Assembly (NCBI GenBank): GCA_947625405.1
Contig: CANQOF010000002.1
Coordinates: 85,221-149,220, forward strand
Length of the DNA stretch: 64,000 nucleotides
From: an uncultured Atopobiaceae bacterium
Lineage (GTDB): Bacteria > Actinomycetota > Coriobacteriia > Coriobacteriales > Atopobiaceae
Direction: 5' to 3'
Of the stretch, positions 1 to 8,856 are shown one piece after another. Each line of letters begins with the position of its first letter. Position 1 is the first letter of the stretch. The notes under the pieces are model-generated. The model was given only the letters and a program-made list of their open reading frames with translations. It did not search any database and was not told the origin of the DNA. A program made the translations under genes and the position numbers.

Positions 1-1652
1 GAGGGCGCGGACTCCGCCTCCGTCTCCGCACCCTCCTCGGCGAGCAGCTGGGCGCGTTTCCAGAGGTAATAGTCGTAGTCGTCCTCGTAGACGGTCGCCT
101 TTCCCTCGCGCACGTCGACGATCTTGTTCGCCATGGCGCGCACGAGGTGCTCGTCGTGGGAGATGAGGAGGATCGTCCCGGGGAAGTTCACGAGGGCGTG
201 CTCGAGCACGTCGACGGAATCGATGTCGAGGTGGTTCGTGGGCTCGTCGAGAAGTAGGAGCGGGTGCGCCGCGACGAGCATCTTCGCGAGCGCGAGGCGC
301 GCCCGCTCGCCGCCCGAGAGCACGGAGACGCTCTTCTCCACGTCGTCTCCCGAGAAGAGGAAGGCGCCCAGGAGCCGGCGCTCCTCGGGGGTGCTCCATC
401 CCGGCGCCACGGCGTCGATCTCTGAGAGCACCGTATTCGCGCGGCTGAGCTCCTCCAGCTGATGCTGCGCGTAGTAGGAGCCCGTGACGGACTTTCCCCA
501 GGCGACGCTTCCCGCGGCGGGCTCGAGCTTCTTCGCCGCGAGCTTCAGGAGCGTCGACTTGCCGGCTCCGTTCGGCCCCACGAGCGCCACGCGATCTCCT
601 CGGTAGAGCGTGAGCGAGAGATCGTCGTAGACCACGTGCTCGCCATAGGCGGCGCGCACGTGGTCGAGCTCCACCACCATGTCGCCCGTGCGGGGCGGCT
701 TCGGGAAGTCGAAGTGCGGGCGCGCGTGCTTCTCGGGAAGCACGACGAGCTCCTCCTTGATGGCCTCGATGCGGCGCACGCGCTCCTGCACCTGCTTGGC
801 CTTGGTGGGCTTGTAGCGGAAACGGTCCACGAAGACCTGCATGTGGGCGATGTCGCGCTCCTGCGCGGCGCGCTTGGCTCGGAGCTGCTCGAGGTTCGAC
901 TCGCGTTGCGCGAGGTAGGCGGAGTAGTTTCCGGTGTAGGTTTGGAGACGGCGATTCTCGAGCGCCGCCACGTGGTCCACGCAGGCGTCCATGAAGGAGC
1001 GGTCGTGGGAGACGATGAGCACGGCGCCCTCGTAGGACGAGAGATAGCTCTCGAACCACTGCACGCTTTCGAGGTCGAGGTGGTTCGTGGGCTCGTCGAG
1101 GAGCAGGACATCGGGGTGGGAGAGCAGGAGTTTCGCGAGCGCGATGCGCATCTGCCAACCGCCGGAGAAATCCCGAGCGCGCTTCTCGAAGTCCTCCACG
1201 GGAAAGCCGAGGCCGGAGAGGATGGCGCGAGCGCGACTCTCGAGCTCGTAGCCGCCGAGCACCTCGAAGCGATCGCGCGCGGGCCCATAGGCGGCCATCG
1301 CGGCCTCGAGCTCCTCGCCGCTCGCCTCGGCCATGGTGGCCTCGAGTTCCGCAAGGCGCGCCTCGAGCGCCTTCACCTCCTCTGCCGACGCGAGCACCTC
1401 CTCGAGCGCGCTCGCGTCGTCGGAGAACTCGGCCTCCTGCTCGAGGTAGCCGATCGTCGAGTTCTTCGCGAGCGTGATCGTGCCCTCGTCGGCGCCCTCG
1501 AGCCCGAGGATGATGCGCAGGAGGGTCGTCTTTCCCGCGCCGTTGGGCCCCACGAGCGCCCATGATTCCCCGGCGTTCACCTGGAACGTGGCGCCGCGGT
1601 AGAGCACCTGCGGCCCGAAGGACTTCGAGACCTTGTCGACGGCGAGGATCAC
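1..1652 (-). CDS. ABC-F family ATPase, 3' end beyond window
   Basis: Soluble protein with two ATP-binding cassettes and no membrane segments; ABC-F proteins act on the ribosome in translation control or antibiotic tolerance. From a GTG at 1652 it begins [12 protein letters not shown]. The first cassette has Walker [10 protein letters not shown] near residue 40, signature FSGGWQMR and Walker [12 protein letters not shown]. The second cassette shows [13 protein letters not shown] and another [11 protein letters not shown] close to the window edge. About 550 codons are visible and no stop occurs before base 1, so the C-terminal tail, rich in Glu and Ala, is cut. It lies 12 bases after the VOC gene. 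The subfamily (Uup, EttA, Vga-like) cannot be settled. Confidence 0.9.
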   Translation of the reverse strand, partial: MILAVDKVSKSFGPQVLYRGATFQVNAGESWALVGPNGAGKTTLLRIILGLEGADEGTITLAKNSTIGYLEQEAEFSDDASALEEVLASAEEVKALEARLAELEATMAEASGEELEAAMAAYGPARDRFEVLGGYELESRARAILSGLGFPVEDFEKRARDFSGGWQMRIALAKLLLSHPDVLLLDEPTNHLDLESVQWFESYLSSYEGAVLIVSHDRSFMDACVDHVAALENRRLQTYTGNYSAYLAQRESNLEQLRAKRAAQERDIAHMQVFVDRFRYKPTKAKQVQERVRRIEAIKEELVVLPEKHARPHFDFPKPPRTGDMVVELDHVRAAYGEHVVYDDLSLTLYRGDRVALVGPNGAGKSTLLKLAAKKLEPAAGSVAWGKSVTGSYYAQHQLEELSRANTVLSEIDAVAPGWSTPEERRLLGAFLFSGDDVEKSVSVLSGGERARLALAKMLVAAHPLLLLDEPTNHLDIDSVDVLEHALVNFPGTILLISHDEHLVRAMANKIVDVREGKATVYEDDYDYYLWKRAQLLAEEGAETEAESAP

Positions 1653-1664
1653 GTGGGGCGCGCC

Positions 1665-2036
1665 CTACTCGTCTTCGGTGAGGTGGATGGCGAAGCCGCC
1701 GACCTCGGGCTTGAGGTAGATGAGATGGGTGGTGCCATCAGGGCGAAGGCGACGGCTCGATTCGTCGATCTCCACGCCGCGCTCGGAAAACCACGCCTCG
1801 GCATCGGGGATGCTGTCCACATGGAATCCAAGGTGGCCGTGCTCGCCGCGCCCATTTCCCGCCATCGTCTCCACGAAGGTGCCGGAGAGCACGGAGACGG
1901 GCGTGCGGCTCGCGGGAAGGCCCATGAGCGCGTCGAACGTGGAGGCGATCCCCTCCGCCTCCTCGAGACTCTTCGCGTTGATGCCCACATGGGCGAGGTA
2001 GAGCCCAAGATCGCGCACCGGATCTCCCGTAGACAT
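1665..2036 (-). CDS. VOC (glyoxalase-fold) family protein
   Basis: Small 123-residue protein whose pattern fits one vicinal oxygen chelate module: an N-terminal LYLAHVGINA strand carrying a His, a central GEHGHLGFHVDS segment and a C-terminal HLIYLKPEVGGFAIHL strand with metal-ligand-like His residues. Many relatives are annotated methylmalonyl-CoA epimerase or lactoylglutathione lyase-like, but no residue here decides the substrate. The ATG at 2036 was chosen because a GAGGGGGG ribosome site lies seven bases upstream; an ATG at 2042 is too close to that site. It is probably cotranscribed with the ABC-F gene. Confidence 0.65.
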   Translation of the reverse strand: MSTGDPVRDLGLYLAHVGINAKSLEEAEGIASTFDALMGLPASRTPVSVLSGTFVETMAGNGRGEHGHLGFHVDSIPDAEAWFSERGVEIDESSRRLRPDGTTHLIYLKPEVGGFAIHLTEDE

Positions 2037-2190
2037 CGGCATTCCCCCCTCGTCGGGACGCGTCCAAGGGCGTATGCGAGGCTCTCGCGACACCCGATTG
2101 GTCAAGGCTTCCAAGTATAGAGAGTGTGCGCCTCGCGCCTTCCGCGCTGCTTGCGCGCTTCGCATCTGCTACCATGACTGCGCTTCGCAG

Positions 2191-2265
2191 GGGCGATTGG
2201 CTCAGGGGTAGAGCACATCCTTCACACGGATGGGGTCGCTGGTTCGAATCCAGCATCGCCCACCA
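2191..2265 (+). tRNA. tRNA-Val (anticodon CAC)
   Basis: A full cloverleaf can be drawn: acceptor GGGCGAT paired with ATCGCCC, D stem GCTC/GAGC, anticodon stem CATCC/GGATG around loop TTCACAC, T arm GCTGG-TTCGAAT-CCAGC, and an encoded 3' ACCA. The anticodon CAC reads valine GTG codons, which are abundant in this genome. Confidence 0.96.
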
Positions 2266-2463
2266 CGATCACAACGCAGGCCACCGGGCGCGCCCGATGG
2301 CCTGTCTTCGTGTTCCGGACGATTCGCGCCCTTGCGAGGGCCATCTCCTCAACGAACGCGACCTTTGGCGTCATGAAGGTAAAAAGATCCTCGGAGTCGT
2401 TTTACATCGGCCCTCCCAATCGTGGCCACCGGCCGGGGCAAATCGAACGAAAGGGGATGGCCC

Positions 2464-2619
2464 ATGGCTGAACAGGGCATGGCCGACGCATCCACGACGG
2501 CGGGGGCCGCCGGCGGTCCGCCGCTCATCGAGGTCAGGGGACTTTGCAAGAGCTACCCCAGCTCCCAACTCCAGGACGTCGACCTCGGCGTCGCCCAAGG
2601 AATCGTGGTGGGCTTCGTC
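2464..2619 (+). pseudogene. Remnant of ABC-transporter ATPase (N-terminus only)
   Basis: An ATG at 2464 with AAAGGGGA upstream opens a frame that reads like the start of an ABC transporter ATPase: a low-complexity leader, then LIEVRGLCKSY and a run ending QGIVVGFV around residue 52. In intact relatives the next residues form the Walker A loop (GPNGAGKTT). Here the frame instead continues into unrelated residues to a stop near 2802, and no Walker A, signature or Walker B follows in any frame. I read this as the stump left by a deletion that brought the scpA region close. It could still produce a short peptide. Confidence 0.6.
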
Positions 2620-2703
2620 GTGAGTGACGCGCTCCCATCCGTGTTCTTCGGCCGTCGCGAGCTCCGACGCGAGGTCGATAGTTTCCATCCTCAGCCGTGT
2701 TTG

Positions 2704-2738
2704 AAGCGGGCCACCGTCCCTTCGGCGGGGGCCCGCTT
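2704..2738 (+). terminator. Stem-loop upstream of scpA
   Basis: Perfect 9-bp inverted repeat AAGCGGGCC/GGCCCGCTT around a 17-base loop that itself contains a CCCTTCGG-type fold. There is no long T run, so termination is only likely. It would insulate scpA from the ABC remnant. Confidence 0.45.
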
Positions 2739-2741
2739 GCT

Positions 2742-2750
2742 TGCTAGACT
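2742..2750 (+). promoter_or_regulatory. Putative extended -10 promoter of the scpA operon
   Basis: TGCTAGACT matches an extended -10 (TGn plus TAGACT). It directly follows the stem-loop and lies about 37 bases before the scpA start, leaving room for the AAGGAGGGG ribosome site. No good -35 is visible. Confidence 0.4.
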
Positions 2751-2786
2751 ATGCCCGAGCTCGAGAAACCTAAGGAGGGGAGGGGC

Positions 2787-3593
2787 ATGGCGTGGCGCGT
2801 GAAGACAGACGTCTTTGATGGCCCCTTCGATCTCCTGCTCGCGCTCGTCTCCCGCCAGAAGGTGGACGTCGGGGCGATCTCCATCGCCGAACTCGCCGAC
2901 CAGTACCTCGCGGAAGTGGACGCCATGGGCGAGCTCGACCTCGAGGTCGCGAGCGATTTCATGGACGTGGCCGCCTCGCTTCTCGCCATCAAGGCCGCGT
3001 CGCTCCTTCCCGCGGGGTTCAACGGGAAGCGCTCGTCGCTCGAGCTCTCCGCGGAGGAAATCGAGGAGGCGCTCGACGCCGAGACCTCCCGGGACGTCCT
3101 CATCGCGCGGCTGCTCGCCTATCGGCAGTTTCGCCAGGCGGCGGCCGCGCTCGAGGCGAGGGGGGAGACCGAGGCGCGCATGCACCCGCGCACGGCAGGG
3201 CCCGACGCGGAGTACCTCGGCCTCATGCCGGATTTCCTCACGGAGATCACGCTTCGCGGGCTTGCCGTCGTCGCGGCGGACATCTTGGGAAGGCGCCAGT
3301 CGTTTCTCCTCGAAGCGGACCACGTGGCGCCCCCTCGGCTTCCCGTCTCCTTCACGACGAGCGCGGTCGACCGCTTCACGCAGGCAAACCCGAAGACGAC
3401 CTTCACCGAGCTCCTGCAGGGAAACGAGGATCCGGAGGACGTGGTCGTGACGCTCCTCGCGGTGCTCGAGCTCTATAAGCTGGGCTCCATCGACATCCAC
3501 CAACGTCGCGCGTTCGGGGAGATCGACGTGCAGCGCCTCCCCGACGCCAAGCCCTACGAAGCCGATTCCCATCTCTGGGAAGAGGGGATCTAG
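2787..3593 (+). CDS. scpA: Segregation and condensation protein A
   Basis: Kleisin subunit that bridges the SMC heads and binds ScpB in the condensin-like complex that compacts and segregates the chromosome. The 268-residue product has the family start VFDGPFDLLLALV, followed by helical segments (ISIAELADQYL, DFMDVAASLLAIKAASLLP) and a C-terminal winged-helix region (LLAVLELYKLGSIDI). An in-frame ATG exists at 2751, but the ATG at 2787 sits directly behind AAGGAGGGGAGG and matches the usual start. It begins the long plus-strand operon; scpB follows after two bases. Confidence 0.95.
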   Translation: MAWRVKTDVFDGPFDLLLALVSRQKVDVGAISIAELADQYLAEVDAMGELDLEVASDFMDVAASLLAIKAASLLPAGFNGKRSSLELSAEEIEEALDAETSRDVLIARLLAYRQFRQAAAALEARGETEARMHPRTAGPDAEYLGLMPDFLTEITLRGLAVVAADILGRRQSFLLEADHVAPPRLPVSFTTSAVDRFTQANPKTTFTELLQGNEDPEDVVVTLLAVLELYKLGSIDIHQRRAFGEIDVQRLPDAKPYEADSHLWEEGI

Positions 3594-3595
3594 CC

Positions 3596-4339
3596 ATGGA
3601 AGACCTCGACCAGCTGAGCGCGGGATCGCTCAAGGGCACGCTCGAGGCGATGCTCCTCGTGTCCACCGACCCCACTCCCGCGACGGATTTCGCGAAGGTG
3701 CTCCAGGCGACGCCGGGCGAGGTGGTGGAGGCGCTTTCGGATCTCTCCGCCGAGTACGCGGACAAGGGGCGCGGCTTCGCGCTTCGCGAGGTGGCGGGAG
3801 GATGGAGGCTCTCCACCCCGCCCGCCTACCACGACGCGGTGGAGAGGCTCGTGCTTTCCTGGGACACCCGCAAGCTCACCCAGGCGGCGCTCGAGACGCT
3901 CGCCGTGATCGCCTACCTCCAGCCCCTCACGCGAGACGGCGTGCGGGCGATCCGCGGCGTGAATTCCGACGGCACGATCTCCTCGCTCGTGGATAAGGGG
4001 CTCGTGCGCGAGGTGGGGAGGGACACCTCTCCCGGCCAGCCGATCCTCTACGGCACCACGCGCCGCTTCCTCGAGCGTTTCGGGTTGAAATCCACGAAGG
4101 ACCTCCCACCGCTCGAGGAGTTCGCGCCCGACGAGGCCACGAGGCGATTCATCGTCGAGCGGCTGTCGGGCACCTCGATCGGCCTTGCGGGCGAAGACGC
4201 AAGCGACGTGGAGCTCGTGGACGTGGCCGAGCTTGGGACTGAGGCCGAGCTTGAGGATGAGGTTGAGGCTCGCTCCGCGGTCGAGCGAAAGGCTCAAGCT
4301 GGCCCTGAGGAGGGCGATGCAACCCTCGAGCACAGATGA
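3596..4339 (+). CDS. scpB: Segregation and condensation protein B
   Basis: Partner of ScpA in the SMC complex; dimeric winged-helix protein. The 247-residue product carries family features: LKGTLEAMLLVSTDPTPATDFA near the start, LTQAALETLAVIAYLQPLTRDGVRAIRGV in the middle and LYGTTRRFLERFGL before the end of the conserved region. The last 50 or so residues are acidic and Glu/Ala-rich and are longer than in many homologues. Two bases separate it from scpA, and the rluB start lies inside its 3' end, so the three are very likely translationally coupled. Confidence 0.95.
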   Translation: MEDLDQLSAGSLKGTLEAMLLVSTDPTPATDFAKVLQATPGEVVEALSDLSAEYADKGRGFALREVAGGWRLSTPPAYHDAVERLVLSWDTRKLTQAALETLAVIAYLQPLTRDGVRAIRGVNSDGTISSLVDKGLVREVGRDTSPGQPILYGTTRRFLERFGLKSTKDLPPLEEFAPDEATRRFIVERLSGTSIGLAGEDASDVELVDVAELGTEAELEDEVEARSAVERKAQAGPEEGDATLEHR

Positions 4340-5102
4340 GCGTCTCGTGCCGATGCGCCTCCAGCGATTCCTCGCGAGGGCGGGCGTGGCGAGCAGGCGC
4401 GGCTCCGAAAACCTCATGACCGCGGGGCGCGTGCGCGTGAACGGCGAGGTCGTGACGGAGCTCGGGAGCCGCGTGGATCCGCGGACGGACGTCGTGAGCG
4501 TCGACGGGCGCGAGGTGCGCCTCGGCGAGGCGCCCGCCTACCTCATGCTCAACAAACCCGCGGGCTATCTCTGCACGATGCGCGATCCTCGAGGGCGCCC
4601 CACCGTCGCCGAGCTCATGCCCCTCGAGGACCACCCCGGCCTCTTTTGCGTGGGGCGCCTCGACAAGGACACGACGGGGCTCCTCCTCTTCACCACCGAC
4701 GGCGACGCCGCGCAGCGCCTCCTCCATCCCTCGTATGAGAAGGAGAAGCGCTACCTCGCCCTCATCGATCGCCCGCTCTCGGCACGGGCTCGCCTTGCGC
4801 TCGAGCGGGGCATCGCGCTCGATGACGGTCCCGCGGCCCCGGCGAAGGTGCGCGAGCTCGGTGCCGAGGAGGCGCGTGGCGTGCCCTTTGCCATCGCGAA
4901 GTGGCCCCACGGGGCCGCCGCCGTGGAGCTCACGATCCACGAGGGGCGGAAGCACCAGGTGAAGCGCATGTTCAAGGCGGTGGGGCGCGAGGTGCTCGCC
5001 CTGCATCGCGCCTCGTTCGGGCCGCTCGAGCTTGGCGAGCTTGCCCTCGGCGCCTGGCGCGAGCTCACGCATGATGAGGTCTCGGCGCTGCGCGCCCTTT
5101 AG
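4317..5102 (+). CDS. rluB: 23S rRNA pseudouridine synthase, RluB/RsuA family
   Basis: Isomerises a uridine to pseudouridine in rRNA. An N-terminal S4 RNA-binding domain (MRLQRFLARAGVASRR, then RVRVNGEVV) precedes the catalytic domain with the family motif GRLDKDTTGLLLFT, whose Asp attacks the base; GRKHQVKRMF near the end is also typical. The start at 4317 is preferred because AGGAGG lies three bases upstream and it overlaps the scpB end; the ATG at 4353, where homology begins, is an alternative without a clear ribosome site. The scpA-scpB-rluB-cmk order is common in Gram-positive bacteria. Confidence 0.92.
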   Translation: MQPSSTDERLVPMRLQRFLARAGVASRRGSENLMTAGRVRVNGEVVTELGSRVDPRTDVVSVDGREVRLGEAPAYLMLNKPAGYLCTMRDPRGRPTVAELMPLEDHPGLFCVGRLDKDTTGLLLFTTDGDAAQRLLHPSYEKEKRYLALIDRPLSARARLALERGIALDDGPAAPAKVRELGAEEARGVPFAIAKWPHGAAAVELTIHEGRKHQVKRMFKAVGREVLALHRASFGPLELGELALGAWRELTHDEVSALRAL

Positions 5103-5143
5103 AATGGGCGCGTGATAGGCCAGCGCCCCAAGGGAGGAAGCGC

Positions 5144-6688
5144 ATGATCGTTGCCATCGACGGGCCGGCGGGCTCCGGGAAGTCCACGGTCGCCAAGCTC
5201 GTGGCCGCGCGTAAGGGCTACGCGTTCCTCGACACGGGCGCGATGTATCGCGCGCTCACGCTCGCCTGCCTCGAGCACGGCGTGGACGTCTTAGACGCGC
5301 GGGCGGTGATCGCCGAGGTGCGCGGGCATAAGGTGGGCTTCGCGGGAGAGGATGACCAGGACCTCCACGCGACGCTCGACGGGCGCAACGTGGCGCGCGA
5401 GATCCGCACGCCCGAGGTGGACGCCTCCGTGTCGGCGGTGGCGGCCGTCCCCGAGGTGCGGGAGTTCCTGCTCGGCCAGCAGCGCGCCTTCGCCGAGGGC
5501 CACGACGTCGTCGCCGAGGGAAGGGACATCGGCACGGTCGTCTTTCCGAATGCCGACGTGAAGATCTACCTCGACGCCGATCCCGCGGTGCGCGCGCGTC
5601 GGCGCGCGATCCAGGCCGCGGGTGGCAACGCGGCCACGGGAGATGACGCGGGGGTGGGCGAGGAGGCCGAGGCGGAGGCGCTTCGGGCCCTCAAGGCGCG
5701 AGACGAGCGCGACAGCACCCGCGAGGTGGCTCCGCTCACGATGGCCGAGGACGCGACCCTCGTGGACACGACGAACCTCACCCTTGAGGACACGGTCGAC
5801 GTGATCTGCGCGCTCACCGGCATCAACGCGCTCACGAAGGACCACCGCCAGGAGAAGCGCAAGAAGCAGGTGGCCAGGGAGAGGCAGGAGACGGGCAGGG
5901 TGGCGCGCGCGGTGTCCCCGGAGCTTCGCGACAGGACGCCCTACGACGAGAAGCTTGCGCCCATGCGCCACTTCCACAACTCCTTCGACGACTACTACGA
6001 CCACGCCTTGGCCGACTACCCGCTGCTCACGCGCCTTCTCTACGACATGATCGGCTGGGGGGTCTTCTGCGTCACGAAGCTCGTGTGGCCGTGGAGGTTC
6101 GAGGACGACGCCGCGTACTTCGAATGGCTGAAAGCCCAGGACAGGGGCACCGTCGTCATCATGAACCACGTGTCGATGATCGAGCCGGTGGTGACGGTCA
6201 CGCACTTCTGGCGGAAGGGCCTTCGCCTGCGCGCCATCTACAAGGAGGATTTCAACCGCTTCACCTTCATGCACTGGGTCTTCACGCGCATCGGCTGCAT
6301 CCCCGTCTCGCGGGGCACCTCCGACATGAAGGCGCTTCGACGCGCCCAGCACGCGCTTGAGCGAGGGGAGAACATCCTCATCTACCCCGAGGGCACGCGC
6401 GTGAGGCACGAGGGCGACGAGGTGGAGGCGATGGGTGGCTTCGCCCTCATCGCGAGGATGGCGAAGACCGGCGTCACGCCGATGGCCGTGGTGGGGGCGC
6501 GCAAGCAGCACCATGGCCCCACCCTCAAGCGCAGGCACAGCTTCATCAAGATCGGCAAGGCGATCACCTTCGGCTCGCTCGGGGTGAAGGGGAGGAAGGC
6601 CCAGCTCGAGGCGATGGAGGCGCGTGCGATGGCGCGCGTGTGGGAGCTTCGCGACGCGCTTCGCGAAGAGCATCCGGGCGAGGACTAG
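5144..6688 (+). CDS. cmk: Cytidylate kinase fused to 1-acylglycerol-3-phosphate acyltransferase
   Basis: A 514-residue two-domain protein. Residues 1-225 are a (d)CMP kinase: P-loop GPAGSGKST at 7-15, FLDTGAMYRA, VAEGRDIGTVVFPNA and RDERDSTRE. A charged linker follows (about 232-275). Residues about 290-514 are a PlsC-type acyltransferase that would add the second acyl chain to lysophosphatidate at the membrane; it has IYPEGTR at 413-419 and a hydrophobic stretch near 300-315. The usual catalytic NHX4D motif is NHVSMIE here (His342, Glu347), an Asp-to-Glu change. A GGGAGG site precedes the ATG. The fusion sits directly before ispH, with plsY and gpsA downstream, which suits phospholipid synthesis. 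Confidence 0.93.
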   Translation: MIVAIDGPAGSGKSTVAKLVAARKGYAFLDTGAMYRALTLACLEHGVDVLDARAVIAEVRGHKVGFAGEDDQDLHATLDGRNVAREIRTPEVDASVSAVAAVPEVREFLLGQQRAFAEGHDVVAEGRDIGTVVFPNADVKIYLDADPAVRARRRAIQAAGGNAATGDDAGVGEEAEAEALRALKARDERDSTREVAPLTMAEDATLVDTTNLTLEDTVDVICALTGINALTKDHRQEKRKKQVARERQETGRVARAVSPELRDRTPYDEKLAPMRHFHNSFDDYYDHALADYPLLTRLLYDMIGWGVFCVTKLVWPWRFEDDAAYFEWLKAQDRGTVVIMNHVSMIEPVVTVTHFWRKGLRLRAIYKEDFNRFTFMHWVFTRIGCIPVSRGTSDMKALRRAQHALERGENILIYPEGTRVRHEGDEVEAMGGFALIARMAKTGVTPMAVVGARKQHHGPTLKRRHSFIKIGKAITFGSLGVKGRKAQLEAMEARAMARVWELRDALREEHPGED

Positions 6689-7554
6689 TGCCCCTCGAGG
6701 TCGCGGAAAAGGCGGGAGCCTGCTTCGGCGTGGAACGCGCGCTCGCGCTGGTGGAGCGCACGCTCGACGAGGCCACGGGGCCGGTCGCGACGCTTGGCCC
6801 CCTCATCCACAATCCCTCGGTGGTGGATGAGCTCGCCTCGCGCGGGGTGCGCGCGGTGGACGAGCCTCCCCACGCGCCGGGCACCACGCTCGTCATTCGC
6901 TCCCACGGGGTGGCGCCCGAGGTAGTCGAGCTCGCAAGGGAGCGCGGGCTTCGCGTGGTGGACGCCACCTGCCCGTACGTGAAGCAAGCCCAGAGGGCCG
7001 CGCGTGAGCACCTCTTGGCGGGGCGGCAGGTCGTCGTCCTCGGGGAGGCGGGCCATCCCGAGGTGGATGGCATCCTCGCGAACGCGCCCGGAGCCATCGC
7101 CGTCACGAAGCCCGAGGACCTCGGGGGCCTTCAGCGCGGGGTGAGCGTGGGGCTCGTCTCGCAGACGACGCAGACGACCGAGCGATTCGCTCGCATCGAG
7201 CGGGCGCTTCGCGAGCAAGGCCACGAGGTGGTGGCGTCGCGCACGATCTGCGCGGCCACGCGCCAGAGGCAGGAGGCGGCCGTCGAGCTCTCGAAGCGGG
7301 TAGACGAGATGATCATCATCGGAGGGCGCAATTCGGCGAACACGACGCGCCTCGCTAAGCTCTGCGCGAAGCATTGCCCCACCCACCACGTCGAGGGTCC
7401 GAAGGAGCTGGATCCGCGCTGGTTCAAAGCGGGTATGAAGACAGGAGTGAGCGCGGGCGCCTCGACCCCGAGGGCGCAGATCGAGGCGGTGTGCCGCGCC
7501 ATCGAGAAATTGCTCGGCGAAGGGGGCGAGGGTCCGTGGCAAAGCCCATCGTGA
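6688..7554 (+). CDS. ispH: 4-hydroxy-3-methylbut-2-enyl diphosphate reductase
   Basis: Last enzyme of the MEP isoprenoid pathway, reducing HMBPP to IPP and DMAPP with an Fe-S cluster. The 288-residue product has the three cluster cysteines in context: GACFGVERA (Cys12), DATCPYV (Cys95) and TICAATRQRQ (Cys188), and also RSHGV, GHPEVDG and GGRNSANT. Translation starts at a GTG that shares one base with the cmk-plsC stop (TAGTG), so the two are coupled. It overlaps der by 19 bases. Confidence 0.95.
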   Translation: MPLEVAEKAGACFGVERALALVERTLDEATGPVATLGPLIHNPSVVDELASRGVRAVDEPPHAPGTTLVIRSHGVAPEVVELARERGLRVVDATCPYVKQAQRAAREHLLAGRQVVVLGEAGHPEVDGILANAPGAIAVTKPEDLGGLQRGVSVGLVSQTTQTTERFARIERALREQGHEVVASRTICAATRQRQEAAVELSKRVDEMIIIGGRNSANTTRLAKLCAKHCPTHHVEGPKELDPRWFKAGMKTGVSAGASTPRAQIEAVCRAIEKLLGEGGEGPWQSPS

Positions 7555-8855
7555 GCGTCGTGGGGCGACCGAACGTGGGCAAGTCCACGCTCGTGAACCG
7601 CCTCTCCGAGCGTCGCGCCGCCATCGTCGACGCGGAGCGCGGGGTCACGCGGGATCGCTCCTACCACGAGGCCGATTGGAACGGGCGCGAGTTCGTGCTC
7701 GTCGATACGGGCGGCATCGAGCCCCAGAACGCCGACGATCGCTTCTCCGCGGCCATCCGCGAGCAGGCGCTCCAAGCCCTCGCGGAATCCGACGCGGTGC
7801 TCTTTGTGGTGGACGCCACCGCGGGGGCCACCGCCGAGGACGAGGAGGTGGCGCGTCGCCTTCGCCGCGCGCAGGTGCCCGTGCTCCTCGTGGCGAACAA
7901 GGTCGACGGCGACGCCCAGGAAGCCAACCTCTGGGAGCTCCTCAGCCTCGGTGCGGGAGAGCCCTATCCGGTGTCCGCCGTGCACGGGCGCGGCACGGGG
8001 GACCTCCTCGACGCGCTCGTGGAGGTGTTTCCCGAAGAGCCCGCCGCCTCTGAGGATCGCTATCCCGAGGGCTGCGTGAACGTGGCGATCGTGGGGCGCC
8101 CGAACGTGGGCAAGTCGTCGCTCGTGAACTGCATCTCGGGAAGCGAGCGCTCGATCGTCTCCGACGTGGCGGGCACCACGCGCGACGCCGTGGACATCGT
8201 CGTCGAGCACGGGAGCGCGCTCTACCGCCTCGTGGACACCGCGGGCCTCCGCAAGCGCGCCAACGTGACGGAGAACGTCGAGTACTACTCCACCCTTCGC
8301 GGCCTCCAGGCGCTCGACGAGGCCGACCTCGCATTCCTCGTGATCGACGGCTCGGCGGGCGTGACGGAGCAAGACCAGAAGATCGCGGGGTTCGCACTCG
8401 AGCGCGGCTGCGCGCTCGTGACGGTGCTCAACAAGTGGGATCTCGTGCGCGGCGAGGAGGCGCGCGAGGATCTCCGCATGTCCATCGCCAGACGGCTGGA
8501 GTTTTGCAAATGGGCGCCGCAGGTGGCGGTGAGCGCGCGCTCTGGGCGTGGCATCGACAAGCTCTGGGGCGCCGCGGAGCTCGCGCTCGAGAACTATCGC
8601 CGACGCATTCCCACGCCCGTCGTGAACGACGTGCTCGCGTCCATCCGCGAGAGCGGCCACACGGTGGGGGAGGGCAGGCGCCACCTTCGCATCTTCTACG
8701 GCGCCCAAAGCGCCTCCTGCCCGCCTGCCCTCATGCTCTTCTGCAACCATCCGGATCTCGTGACGGACAATTACCGTCGATACTTGGAGCGCCGTTTCCG
8801 CGAGGCCGTGGACCTCACGGGCACCCCGCTTCGGCTCGCCTTCAAGAGGAGGTAG
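7536..8855 (+). CDS. der: Ribosome biogenesis GTPase Der (EngA)
   Basis: Double GTPase needed for 50S subunit assembly. Both G domains are complete: GRPNVGKST with DTGGIE and NKVDGD in the first, and GRPNVGKSS with DTAGLRKRA and NKWDLV in the second. A C-terminal KH-like domain ends GTPLRLAFKRR. The product is 439 residues. The GTG at 7536 inside ispH is chosen because the family start VAKPIVSVVGRP follows it and a GCGAGGG site lies just upstream. Confidence 0.96.
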   Translation: MAKPIVSVVGRPNVGKSTLVNRLSERRAAIVDAERGVTRDRSYHEADWNGREFVLVDTGGIEPQNADDRFSAAIREQALQALAESDAVLFVVDATAGATAEDEEVARRLRRAQVPVLLVANKVDGDAQEANLWELLSLGAGEPYPVSAVHGRGTGDLLDALVEVFPEEPAASEDRYPEGCVNVAIVGRPNVGKSSLVNCISGSERSIVSDVAGTTRDAVDIVVEHGSALYRLVDTAGLRKRANVTENVEYYSTLRGLQALDEADLAFLVIDGSAGVTEQDQKIAGFALERGCALVTVLNKWDLVRGEEAREDLRMSIARRLEFCKWAPQVAVSARSGRGIDKLWGAAELALENYRRRIPTPVVNDVLASIRESGHTVGEGRRHLRIFYGAQSASCPPALMLFCNHPDLVTDNYRRYLERRFREAVDLTGTPLRLAFKRR

Positions 8856-8856
8856 C

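Noticed and set aside
462..1565. Long plus-strand open frame opposite the ABC-F gene
   Set aside because: It is rich in Arg, Leu, Val, His and Glu as expected for the complement of GC-rich codons, shows no family motif, and the minus strand has a clear ABC-F protein with both cassettes.
2191..2786. Integrated element at tRNA-Val
   Set aside because: No integrase, no repeat of the tRNA 3' end and normal composition; only the ABC remnant is unusual.
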